Assembly: GCF_023145115.1 (NCBI RefSeq)
Contig: NZ_JAGLEJ010000012.1
Location: 1 to 41,340 of the forward strand
DNA length: 41,340 bases
Source: Algiphilus sp.
Lineage (GTDB): Bacteria; Pseudomonadota; Gammaproteobacteria; Nevskiales; Nevskiaceae
Direction: 5' to 3'
Shown here piece by piece: positions 14,806 to 21,978 of the stretch. The position numbers and the translations under genes were made by a program. The notes beneath the pieces were generated by a model. That model searched no databases and was not told the origin of the DNA. It saw only the letters and a program-made list of their open reading frames with translations. How positions within the stretch are numbered: position 1 is the stretch's first letter; each line of letters begins with the position of its first letter.

Positions 14806-17256
14806 TCAGTTGCCGCGATAGCCCCCACGCCAGCCAATGGCGCCAGCACCCACCGCCATGTCCGCACGCCAGTTGATGCCGCCGCTGCGGAACACCTCTT
14901 CGGTGACGACGCGCGGCTCGCGCTGACCGTCGAGGTAGACCACCTCGAACACCGGCGCGACGGCCGCGTCAGCCAGGAGGTACCAGGCCGCAGCGCCGAT
15001 GCGCGGGCTGCCGACGATGTCGCTCACCAGACCGCGAACCTTGTTCGGTTTCTGCAGCTTGTTGGTAGCGTCGGGGTCGTACTGGCTGTCCACCAGCACC
15101 TGAATATCCCGCGCCGTGGTGTGGCGGGAGACCGACACTGCCGGCTGGATGTCGAGGTACTCCTCGTCATCCCCGGGTGCCGTCTGCTCCGCCATGGCGT
15201 CCGCACCCTTGGCCAGGAGTTCCACGCTCGGCGCGCCGAGATCGCCGCTGGCCGCCTTCGTGCCGAGCGCCTCTGCGAACACCGGCCCGGTGCTGCCGTC
15301 CGGGTAGCGGATGGTGGGGCCGTCGCCGCCGTTCATGGCGAAGAGCGAGTACACCAGACGCTCCGTGGTGCGGCCACCCGCCATGCCGACATCCATGGCG
15401 GAGTCGAGCACGAGGCCGAGCTGATCATTGATCAGCACTTCGGGTGTCACGCCGATGATGTTGCCACGGCGCTTGGCCTGGATCGTCTGCTTCTCGGCGT
15501 CCGGGATGTTCTTGTTCTTGTACTCGCCCTTCTCGTCCACCTCTTCGAGGAAGGCGATCACGCCGGGAACCATACGCTGCCACTCGCGCAGATCCGAGAC
15601 GTCCCCGATGCGGCAGTAGCGGGAGAACGTGGGCTGAATCGAGCGGAACCCGCGAAGCACCTCGCGCTGGATGAGGTTCTCCAGGATGACCGGGAAGTCG
15701 CTCTGCGTGTTGCCGCCGCCGGCCCGCATGGGCGCGCCGAGCGCAGCACGCATCACATCGATGGGCTGCATGCCCTCCGTCCGGTGACCGGCTGCCTGCA
15801 GGCAGGCGCGCGCCAGCTCGCGAGCGGAGAGGCCGCGCCACGGATTCGCGCCGCTGGCGTCCACCCGCTCCCCGGTCTCGGGATCCTCGGCGATACCGCG
15901 TCGCCCGAGCATCGCGTGGACCATGCCGGTGCGCATGCGGTCGGCCTGGTCCGTGACGATCGAGGTGCTCGCACCGGCCCCGGCAATGGGCTCGCTGCCC
16001 TGTCCGAGGTGGTCGAGCAGCCGTGCTCGGGCGGTTTCGGCATTGACGTTGACATCGTCCATGCAGGCGGTCATCAGATCGTCCACGCCAGCGCGACCCT
16101 GGAAGTGGGCGAACGCCTGCCGGATCTCACGCCGTCGGCCCTGCTCGTCGGCGAGCGCCTGGGCACGGATCTGCTGCGGGTCGGGGTCCGCCCCGGCGCG
16201 GGTCGCACCGCCGGGCGGGACGCCGTTCGGGCTGCCGGCCGCCTGCACGCCGCGCTGCTGCAGCGCAGCGGTCACGGCCGCGTCGTCGGCATCGCCCCCG
16301 AGGTTGAGGGTGGCCAGCACTTGTGCCTTTGCGGCGTCCTGGCTGGTGTCCGCGCTCAGGTTCAGGCCGAGCGCCAGTGCAAGGGTGATCCAGTTCATGG
16401 GGTACTCCTGTACAGGTTGAGGAGCGGCGCTCGACGCCGCAGGGGTGCGCTTGTTGCGGAAGCGTTCGGGGATGTTTCCGTGCGCGGCTATGGGCAGCGC
16501 TTCGGATAGCTCGTCCGCCAGACCGAAGGCGATAGCCTGGTCGGCAGTGAACCAGTGATCTTCGCCGTCGCTGACGAGCTGCAGGATCTCGTCCCGGCTC
16601 TTGCCGGTCTTGTTGGCGTAGCTGCTGATCATTGCCAGGCTGTGCACGTCGAGCTGGTCAACGAAGCGCTCAAGCTCACGCGCGTTGAACATGCCCATCA
16701 GCACCGCAAGCGGCGCATGCACCATGAACATCGCGTTCTCGGCAATGCGTACGGTGTCGCCCGCCATGGCGATGAGGCTGGCGATGGACACCGCGTAGCC
16801 GTCCACCTCGACGATGATCGTGGCGCGGTGCCGCTTCAGGGCGTTGTAGATGCCGAGCCCGTCGTAGACGCTGCCGCCGAAGCTGTTGATGCGCACGCGG
16901 ATGGTGTCCGCGGCGATCTCGTTGAGCGCCGCCACCAGCTCGCGGGCAGTGATCGATTCCTCCGCCCAGAAGTCCTCACCGATGTCGCCGTAGATGAGGA
17001 GCTCCGCTTCATTGCCTTCGGCCTGTGCCCGAACCTGCCACCACGCACCGCTGGCCACGACGTTGCGCGGTTGCCGGCGCGCGACAATGCTCGCGACGTT
17101 GTCGCGCGGCGTGTCGCCGTTGCGGGCCAGCGCGGCCATGACCGCATCGTTGCTGGCGTTGCCGGGCAGCCCCAGGTGGGCCAGCACCACGGAGCGCGCG
17201 GATTCCTCGCCGGGCACGGCCAGGCCGAGTGCCGCCGCTAGTGCATTCCAGTTCAT
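14806..17256 (-). CDS. ClpP-type prohead protease fused to major capsid protein
   Basis: 816 residues from the ATG at 17256, which overlaps the portal stop (ATGA). Residues about 65-255 form a ClpP-like serine protease: GYAVSIASLIAMAG with probable nucleophile Ser157, and MFMVHAP with His180. Residues 287-400 are helical and scaffold-like, and about 400-816 form the capsid subunit (SDFPVILENLIQREVLRGF; VRGLVSDIVGSPRIGAAAWYLLADAAVAPVFEVVYLDGQ). Internal Met287 has its own strong SD, so a 530-aa scaffold-capsid product may be made separately, as in lambda C/Nu3. The first about 45 residues and those from 287 on are similar to each other (MNW..LA.ALGL...), a duplicated module. Confidence 0.88.
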   Translation of the reverse strand: MNWNALAAALGLAVPGEESARSVVLAHLGLPGNASNDAVMAALARNGDTPRDNVASIVARRQPRNVVASGAWWQVRAQAEGNEAELLIYGDIGEDFWAEESITARELVAALNEIAADTIRVRINSFGGSVYDGLGIYNALKRHRATIIVEVDGYAVSIASLIAMAGDTVRIAENAMFMVHAPLAVLMGMFNARELERFVDQLDVHSLAMISSYANKTGKSRDEILQLVSDGEDHWFTADQAIAFGLADELSEALPIAAHGNIPERFRNKRTPAASSAAPQPVQEYPMNWITLALALGLNLSADTSQDAAKAQVLATLNLGGDADDAAVTAALQQRGVQAAGSPNGVPPGGATRAGADPDPQQIRAQALADEQGRRREIRQAFAHFQGRAGVDDLMTACMDDVNVNAETARARLLDHLGQGSEPIAGAGASTSIVTDQADRMRTGMVHAMLGRRGIAEDPETGERVDASGANPWRGLSARELARACLQAAGHRTEGMQPIDVMRAALGAPMRAGGGNTQSDFPVILENLIQREVLRGFRSIQPTFSRYCRIGDVSDLREWQRMVPGVIAFLEEVDEKGEYKNKNIPDAEKQTIQAKRRGNIIGVTPEVLINDQLGLVLDSAMDVGMAGGRTTERLVYSLFAMNGGDGPTIRYPDGSTGPVFAEALGTKAASGDLGAPSVELLAKGADAMAEQTAPGDDEEYLDIQPAVSVSRHTTARDIQVLVDSQYDPDATNKLQKPNKVRGLVSDIVGSPRIGAAAWYLLADAAVAPVFEVVYLDGQREPRVVTEEVFRSGGINWRADMAVGAGAIGWRGGYRGN
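16396..16410 (-). promoter_or_regulatory. Internal ribosome binding site and start for the scaffold-capsid part
   Basis: On the minus strand CAGGAGTACCCCATG gives AGGAG 6 nt before the in-frame ATG of residue 287, better than the site at the gene's first ATG. Translation here would yield a 530-aa protein lacking the protease domain. Confidence 0.6.
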
Positions 17257-18809
17257 TGCTCGTTCTCCGGGTCGTTGGATTCCGGTGCGCTGGACTGCTC
17301 GACGCCGCTGCCGCTGACGGCAGCCGGGTCGGTGTCCAGCGTCACGCCGCGATTCCGGGCATAGGCCAGCTCTTCGGCGCGCTGATCGATGACCTCCCAC
17401 GGATCACCGTTGCGCTCGCGCACGGCCTGGCTCAGTGACTTCAGGCCGGAGCGGATCTTGATCTTCTCGCCCTGCGCTTCCTTCACCGGGTCGATCCAAG
17501 GCATCGCCGGGCCGCGATAGTCCGCATCGAAGATCGTGAACGGGTCGACGTCACTCGGCACGCGCAACGCGCCGGTGGCGAACCCCGTGCGCACGACGTC
17601 CTCGTAGCAGGGCAGCGTGACAGCGGAAACGAACTCCTCCCGCATGACCTCGTACGCCGGCCAGGTCTCCACGAGCTCCTGTCGCTGCGCGGAGAAATTG
17701 CCGGTGTAGTGCCGGCTGATGCTGCTCTTGCTGCCGTCGGTGCCCGCCGCGATGCCCCGCAGGTTGAAGTCGATCCAGTCCGGTAGCGCCTGGTTCGGGC
17801 GCTTGGTGTCGACAACGTTGACCTGCTCGCCCTCCTGCCCCCGGTAGATCATGGCGGGCTCGATGTCCATGAGCTGCCGCCCGGTCTGCTCACTCTTCTG
17901 GCCATTGGAGAGCGGGTTGTCGCCGAGCTCATCCGGTTGCTGCGTGATGGTGAGTGCGAGCGCGCTCGCCAACTTGGCGGCGGCGAGCTCGTAGTCGGTG
18001 GTGTCCTTCAGGTCCTCAAGACGGTGGATCACCGCAGCGAAGATCGTGATGCCACGCACCTGGTGGATCCGGTCACGCAGCGCAAAGTGGAGCATCCGGT
18101 CCGCGGGGACTTCCTTGAGTGCCTGCGCCCCGTACTGGAATCCGTCCGTTGGGTGATCCCGGTGAGCGAAGTACACCACCGGCTGACCCCACGCGTTGAG
18201 CCGCACGCCCTGGAAGATGCGGTCACCCGGAACGTCGTGCCAGAACGGGATGAAGTCCGACTCCAACAGCTCCAGCGAGAAGGGAACCTGCGTGTGGTGC
18301 CGCAGGTTGCGCACATTGCCGCGGAGCGCCTGGCTGAATATCTCGCCATCTCGGATGCCGCAGCGAAGCGCGTGGCGCTCCATCATCGCGCGCGTCATGC
18401 GGCCGGTGACCTCCGGCCGGCGAGACCACTCGCGGTGATACCGCTGAATCTGATCGGCAAACTCGTTGTGGACGCGCCCATCAGCCCGACGTGGCATTGG
18501 CTCAACGCCGATGCCGCGCGGCCCGATTACGTTGCGCGCGAATACCCGCAGCGTGCCGCGCGCGAAATCGTAGTTGCGCTCCAGATGCCGCGCATGGCTG
18601 CGTGTGGCCTCGGCCCCGCCCTGCACGATCCGGTTCGGGCCACGGTTATCGCGCATCGTCTTGCGGAGTCGCGAATCGCGGCCGCCCTCGTACCCACCGG
18701 ACGCCCGCAACGCGTTGCGGTAGTAGAGGTTGCGGACAGCGCGTTGTGGCGAGAAGTACGCAACCGCGCGGTCCCACCAGTTCATCTGGACACCGTGGCC
18801 GCGACTCAC
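17253..18809 (-). CDS. Portal protein (lambda gpB family)
   Basis: 518 residues. The sequence RNLYYRNALRASGGYEGGRDSRLRKTMRDNRGPNRIVQGGAEATRSHARHLERNYDFARGTLRVFARNVIGPRGIGVEP is typical of lambda-type portals, as is the central LELLESDFIP and YRGQEGEQVNVVDTKRPN. It would form the dodecameric ring at one capsid vertex through which DNA is packaged. It follows gpW with a 4-bp overlap and overlaps the protease-capsid gene by 4 bp. An ATG at 18785 (MNWWDR) is an alternative start. Confidence 0.92.
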   Translation of the reverse strand: MSRGHGVQMNWWDRAVAYFSPQRAVRNLYYRNALRASGGYEGGRDSRLRKTMRDNRGPNRIVQGGAEATRSHARHLERNYDFARGTLRVFARNVIGPRGIGVEPMPRRADGRVHNEFADQIQRYHREWSRRPEVTGRMTRAMMERHALRCGIRDGEIFSQALRGNVRNLRHHTQVPFSLELLESDFIPFWHDVPGDRIFQGVRLNAWGQPVVYFAHRDHPTDGFQYGAQALKEVPADRMLHFALRDRIHQVRGITIFAAVIHRLEDLKDTTDYELAAAKLASALALTITQQPDELGDNPLSNGQKSEQTGRQLMDIEPAMIYRGQEGEQVNVVDTKRPNQALPDWIDFNLRGIAAGTDGSKSSISRHYTGNFSAQRQELVETWPAYEVMREEFVSAVTLPCYEDVVRTGFATGALRVPSDVDPFTIFDADYRGPAMPWIDPVKEAQGEKIKIRSGLKSLSQAVRERNGDPWEVIDQRAEELAYARNRGVTLDTDPAAVSGSGVEQSSAPESNDPENEQ

Positions 18810-19024
18810 GAACCGCCCCGGAAATCAGCTGCCATGAAACCGCCACCCTGCCGCGTCTTGGCGCCGAGCTCGCGCCGCAGATCACGGCGCAGGGCACGCA
18901 ACTCGCCAATCTCGCGCTGCGTGTACTCCTGCCCGTTCACGCGCACCGACTTCCAGCCCTTTTGCAGCAGCTTGAGCAGGGCGTCTTCGGTTGCCTCGAG
19001 TAGCTCTTGGGTGGACACGCTCAT
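18806..19024 (-). CDS. gpW-like head-tail connector
   Basis: 72 residues from the ATG at 19024. MSVSTQELLEATEDALLKLLQKGWKSVRVNGQEYTQREIGELRALRRDL matches gpW-like proteins in size and in the helix-hairpin-helix pattern, and it lies directly upstream of the portal as in lambda. A weak GGCAGG lies upstream. The start is only 26 bp downstream of a late dyad, so it begins the head transcript. A longer frame from 19075 would be read through the dyad and is rejected. Confidence 0.78.
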   Translation of the reverse strand: MSVSTQELLEATEDALLKLLQKGWKSVRVNGQEYTQREIGELRALRRDLRRELGAKTRQGGGFMAADFRGGS

Positions 19025-19049
19025 GGCACGCAGCCTGCCCCGCACCCCT

Positions 19050-19075
19050 GTGCCAATTACAGGCAAAAATGGCAC
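19050..19075. promoter_or_regulatory. Late-region dyad, copy 2
   Basis: The same GTGCCA-N14-TGGCAC dyad between the leftward head genes and the rightward 47-aa gene. Read leftward, the centre has TGTAAT (5 of 6 to a -10), which would start transcription near 19049, about 25 nt before gpW. Confidence 0.65.
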
Positions 19076-19145
19076 TTTCGCTGCGGCCCGGCAGCCCCAC
19101 GTTGTTCGTCTTAGCCTTGGATCTCCTTACAACTGGAGCGCAACC

Positions 19146-19289
19146 ATGGCGAACAAGACCCAGGACAAGAAGTACCGCGACGCCGGCACCGGTCGCTACG
19201 TCACCAAGAAGTACGCGGACCGGCACCCGGGGACCACCGTTGGCGAAACCCCGAGCCCCCGCGGCAACGGCGGAAAGCGGAAGAAGTAG
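19146..19289 (+). CDS. Short basic protein in a late-region gap (moron-like)
   Basis: 47 residues: MANKTQDKKYRDAGTGRYVTKK followed by ADRHPGTTVGETPSPRGNGG and a KRKK end. The YRDAGTGRYVTKKYADRHPGTTV core is a pattern I have seen in small stand-alone bacterial proteins of unknown function. An SD-like TGGAGCG lies 6 nt upstream. It is the only plus-strand gene inside the late region, lies next to the dyad at 19050, and is bounded by the gpW and Rz1 genes, which is how prophage morons are placed. It is probably expressed in the lysogen. Confidence 0.65.
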   Translation: MANKTQDKKYRDAGTGRYVTKKYADRHPGTTVGETPSPRGNGGKRKK

Positions 19290-19336
19290 CGGCGAGCGCT
19301 GCCGGTACAGAATCCGGGCAAGACGAAGGCGACCTC

Positions 19337-19681
19337 TCAGCCGCCTTCGCCACTGCCCCCGTTGTCGGACTCGTCAGGCGGCCCGCGCGCCCACTCGCGC
19401 CAGGCGCGTTCCCGCGCCAGCAATTCACCGATCAGCGCGCGCAGCACCGCTTCGCCTTGCGGCGTGAGGGCGCTGCTGGCCTGCGCGTCGGACGGGGGCA
19501 CGAATCGGGGCGCGGCCAGCGCCGGTGGCGTGGCCAGTTCCGGCGGCGGCGCGCGGTATGTGGGCACGGGCACCTTCACCTCCACCGTGCGTACGCGCTC
19601 GCGGATCTCGGGCGTGCCACTGCACGCGGCCAGCGACAGGGCGGTGACGAGGATCAGCAGCAGTGCGAGCGCGGTGCGCAT
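19337..19681 (-). CDS. Outer-membrane spanin lipoprotein (Rz1-like)
   Basis: 114 residues from the ATG at 19681, overlapping the Rz-like stop (TGATG). It has an N-terminal signal peptide (TALALLLILVTALSLAACSG) with a clear LAAC lipobox, then a Pro-rich stretch (VKVPVPTYRAPPPELATPP) and a short charged helix. This is the o-spanin architecture, here in tandem rather than nested in Rz. With the Rz-like protein it would join and fuse the inner and outer membranes in the last step of lysis. Confidence 0.8.
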   Translation of the reverse strand: MRTALALLLILVTALSLAACSGTPEIRERVRTVEVKVPVPTYRAPPPELATPPALAAPRFVPPSDAQASSALTPQGEAVLRALIGELLARERAWREWARGPPDESDNGGSGEGG

Positions 19682-20073
19682 CACGGCACCGCCTGGCGCA
19701 TCCAGTCGTTCATGGCCTGCGGGCCGTGGCCGGCCGGCAGCTCCCGGGTACGCGCGCGCTCGCGGTTGAGGGTGCGCACGGCGCGGGTCTCGGCCTGCGC
19801 TGCCGCGGCATCGGCCAGGGCGCGCAGGCTGAGGATGCGTTCGTTCTGCCGCGCCACGGCTGCCTCGAGGTCCGCGACGCTGGTGCGGCAGGTGGCGAGC
19901 TCCGCGCGGGCTTCGGCGGCATCCGCCCGCGCCTCCGCGGCCTCGGTGCGCAGGGTGTGGTTGTCCCACGCGATCCACCCGAGCCAGCCGCCGAGGCCCA
20001 CGATGACCGCCAGCACGCCGCCGACGATGTAGGGGCCGGCGGCGCCGGCCAGCCGTGCCGCGAGCCAACCCAT
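19681..20073 (-). CDS. Inner-membrane spanin (Rz-like)
   Basis: 130 residues from the ATG at 20073, which overlaps the endolysin stop; GAGGGAG lies upstream. One N-terminal membrane segment (YIVGGVLAVIVGLGGWLGWIAW) is followed by a periplasmic Ala/Glu/Arg coiled coil (TEAAEARADAAEARAEL). Size, topology and position between endolysin and Rz1-like lipoprotein identify it as the i-spanin. Confidence 0.8.
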   Translation of the reverse strand: MGWLAARLAGAAGPYIVGGVLAVIVGLGGWLGWIAWDNHTLRTEAAEARADAAEARAELATCRTSVADLEAAVARQNERILSLRALADAAAAQAETRAVRTLNRERARTRELPAGHGPQAMNDWMRQAVP

Positions 20074-20870
20074 CACGGGGCTCCCTCGCACAGCACCATC
20101 ACCCCCCAGTCACGGTAGAGGGGCTGCCGTTGGAGCAGGATGCGGCGCGGATAGTCACGGTTCTCGGTCACTGCCCACGACGCGCGCCGTGGGTCGGGGT
20201 GGTCCGCAACATGCCCCCACCATCGTGTCGAGTCGCAACCCGGACACACCGGCTGCTCTCGACAGTGGGCACGGTCACGCATGAGCCAGCCCTGGCCGCC
20301 GTTGTATGCCGACAGCGTGAACGCCCACTGGTCGCACGCGGTCGCTGCGGGGGCGCCGTATCTGTCGAACAGCCAGCGGTCATAGCGCGCCATCGCGCGG
20401 ATGGACCACTGCGGATTGAACGGCGCGGCCCCGCCGAGAGCCGGCCAGCGCTCGGCGACCCACTCAGCGGTGGCCGGTACGAACTGCGCTAGCCCGTCGG
20501 CGTAGGGCGACTGCGCATCCGGCCGCCAAGCGGACTCCTGATGGATCTGCGCCGCCATCACCGCCACCGGCGCTTGCATGCCCCACGCGGCGCGCGCCTC
20601 GCGGGTGAGGTCGGCGCGGTATTCGAGGGCGGCGCGGGGTGGTTCGGCGGCGCACGCGCTTTGCGCCACCCACGCCAGGGCCCAGTACCAGAGCAGGCCG
20701 CAGAACACGATCCACGCGACGCTCAGCACGCCACCGCCGAGATACACAGCGAAACGCCGCGCGGATGCGCCCCGCGGCGTCTGCGGACCGCCGGCGCGTT
20801 CATAGGGGTCGGACGGCATGGGCGGCGGGCGCCAGACGATATCCAGGTGCTGGCGGCGCGGCGTGGTCAC
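20073..20870 (-). CDS. Endolysin, lytic transglycosylase (SLT) with N-terminal membrane segment
   Basis: 265 residues. A hydrophobic segment at about 40-62 (FAVYLGGGVLSVAWIVFCGLLWYW) precedes an SLT domain: AAQIHQESAW with the probable catalytic Glu, then ADGLAQFVPATAEW, NPQWSIRAMARYDRWLFDRY and LSAYNGGQGW. It cleaves peptidoglycan glycan strands non-hydrolytically. The membrane segment suggests a SAR or anchored endolysin exported without holin passage, though a holin is also present. It lies between holin and spanin genes. Confidence 0.88.
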   Translation of the reverse strand: MTTPRRQHLDIVWRPPPMPSDPYERAGGPQTPRGASARRFAVYLGGGVLSVAWIVFCGLLWYWALAWVAQSACAAEPPRAALEYRADLTREARAAWGMQAPVAVMAAQIHQESAWRPDAQSPYADGLAQFVPATAEWVAERWPALGGAAPFNPQWSIRAMARYDRWLFDRYGAPAATACDQWAFTLSAYNGGQGWLMRDRAHCREQPVCPGCDSTRWWGHVADHPDPRRASWAVTENRDYPRRILLQRQPLYRDWGVMVLCEGAP

Positions 20871-20871
20871 C

Positions 20872-21183
20872 TCACAACCCCATCGTCACGCCCACCATAG
20901 CCGCCGCCACGACAATGGCGCGCCTGAGCATGGCCGCTTGCGCGAGCCGCACTTTGCGCTCCGCTGTCTCCGGGTCATCGTGGCCTGCTCGCAGGAACGT
21001 ATGCACACGGGCCGATGGAAAGAGCCAGCGGTCGAGCCAATAGCCAGCACAGCCGGCGACGCTCACCAACGCCAGCTTGTAGATAACGACCGGCAGATTG
21101 CCGGGTGCGACCACCGCGACGGTGGCGAGAAGGCCGATCGAGATCAGCACGAGGGGCCACAATCGAAACGCCTTGTTACGCAT
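20872..21183 (-). CDS. Putative phage holin
   Basis: 103 residues with three hydrophobic stretches (about 9-27, 30-50 and 85-102). The core LPVVIYKLALVSVAGCAGYWLDRWLFPSAR is typical of the 'putative phage holin' family (phage holin 8 type). A charged segment with paired Arg/Lys sits between the helices. It would form lesions in the inner membrane and time lysis. It is placed immediately before the endolysin. Confidence 0.8.
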   Translation of the reverse strand: MRNKAFRLWPLVLISIGLLATVAVVAPGNLPVVIYKLALVSVAGCAGYWLDRWLFPSARVHTFLRAGHDDPETAERKVRLAQAAMLRRAIVVAAAMVGVTMGL

Positions 21184-21184
21184 G

Positions 21185-21559
21185 TCAACCTCCGCCAGTC
21201 AGGTAGCCGCCGGCGCCAACCACGACGGCCAGCACCAGCCACAACAGGTCCCGCTGCCAACGCTGCCCCTCGCCGCTGCGCGCTTGTTCGTTGCGTAGCG
21301 CGTCGACGATGCGGCGCGTCTCGCGGCCGTCTTCCGCGATCTCGTCCACGTCATGCCGCAGCCTTTCGTGCATCTCGCGCGGCGTCATGTACTTGGGGAA
21401 CTCGTCGATACGGGCGTGCAGCTTCGCCGTCTCCCGCTCGAACATGCTCCGCATGCCGCCCAGCTCTTCCGCCAGGTGCTTCACCGTCGCGATCAGCTCG
21501 CCGTACTCACGCTGATCCATGGGCGGCGTCTCGCAGGGGGTGGCGGTCTCGTCCGGCAT
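21185..21559 (-). CDS. Coiled-coil protein with C-terminal membrane anchor, lysis cassette
   Basis: 124 residues from the ATG at 21559, with AGGAG about 10 nt upstream; an ATG at 21517 is an alternative. Most of the protein is a charged coiled coil (YGELIATVKHLAEELGGMRSMFERETAKLHARIDEF) ending in one membrane helix (DLLWLVLAVVVGAGGYLTG). This layout resembles XhlA-like or antiholin-like partners in lysis operons. It is the first gene after the late dyad at 21624. Confidence 0.6.
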   Translation of the reverse strand: MPDETATPCETPPMDQREYGELIATVKHLAEELGGMRSMFERETAKLHARIDEFPKYMTPREMHERLRHDVDEIAEDGRETRRIVDALRNEQARSGEGQRWQRDLLWLVLAVVVGAGGYLTGGG

Positions 21560-21623
21560 GCACGCGGTGCTCCTTGCCCTTTCCGGATCTGTGGGTCTGG
21601 AGCTTCAGGCTAGGTGGCGGCGC

Positions 21624-21649
21624 GTGCCAGATACAGGCAAAAGTGGCAC
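21624..21649. promoter_or_regulatory. Late-region dyad, copy 3
   Basis: The same GTGCCA-N14-TGGCAC dyad, 65 bp upstream of the first lysis gene and only 14 bp past the stop of the Mor-like gene. The centre differs by two or three bases from copies 1 and 2 (TGTATC in the leftward -10 position). Confidence 0.65.
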
Positions 21650-21663
21650 TTTCATGCGTCACG

Positions 21664-21978
21664 CTAATGGCTCTGGTCGGCGCCACCGGCGCGCCCGTTG
21701 AGAATCCGGTAGAGCGTCCGCCGGCTGATGTCGTGCTCGCGGCACACCTCGGCATGATTCCGTCCGTTGAAGTCGCGGATCACCGCCGCATCGCGTTCCG
21801 CCTTCGACGGGCAGAAGTACACGCGCTCGCCACCCAGCTGCGTCACGAGCGCATTCCACGCCTCGCCGGCCATCTCCACGGCAATGCGTTCAGCCAGCCC
21901 GGTATGCTCGCGGATGACGCGCGTCATGCGGCTCTTGACGTTGACTTCGGTGTCCTGGTCGATGCTCACAGTCGCCAC
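21664..21978 (-). CDS. Mor-family transcription activator
   Basis: 104 residues. The C-terminal GGERVYFCPSKAERDAAVIRDFNGRNHAEVCREHDISRRTLYRILN is the helix-turn-helix signature of the Mor/C family from Mu-like phages; the N-terminal half supplies the dimerisation helices (LAERIAVEMAGEAWNALVTQ). In Mu these proteins switch on middle and late promoters through dyad-symmetric sites. Here the gene lies between terminase and lysis genes, overlapping the terL stop by 13 bp, with a dyad immediately downstream. It probably activates (or otherwise controls) the late units. Confidence 0.85.
   Translation of the reverse strand: MATVSIDQDTEVNVKSRMTRVIREHTGLAERIAVEMAGEAWNALVTQLGGERVYFCPSKAERDAAVIRDFNGRNHAEVCREHDISRRTLYRILNGRAGGADQSH

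Noticed and set aside
14074..16509. An 811-codon plus-strand open frame
   Set aside because: Antisense to the capsid fusion and cement genes; the translation is His/Arg/Ala-rich noise.
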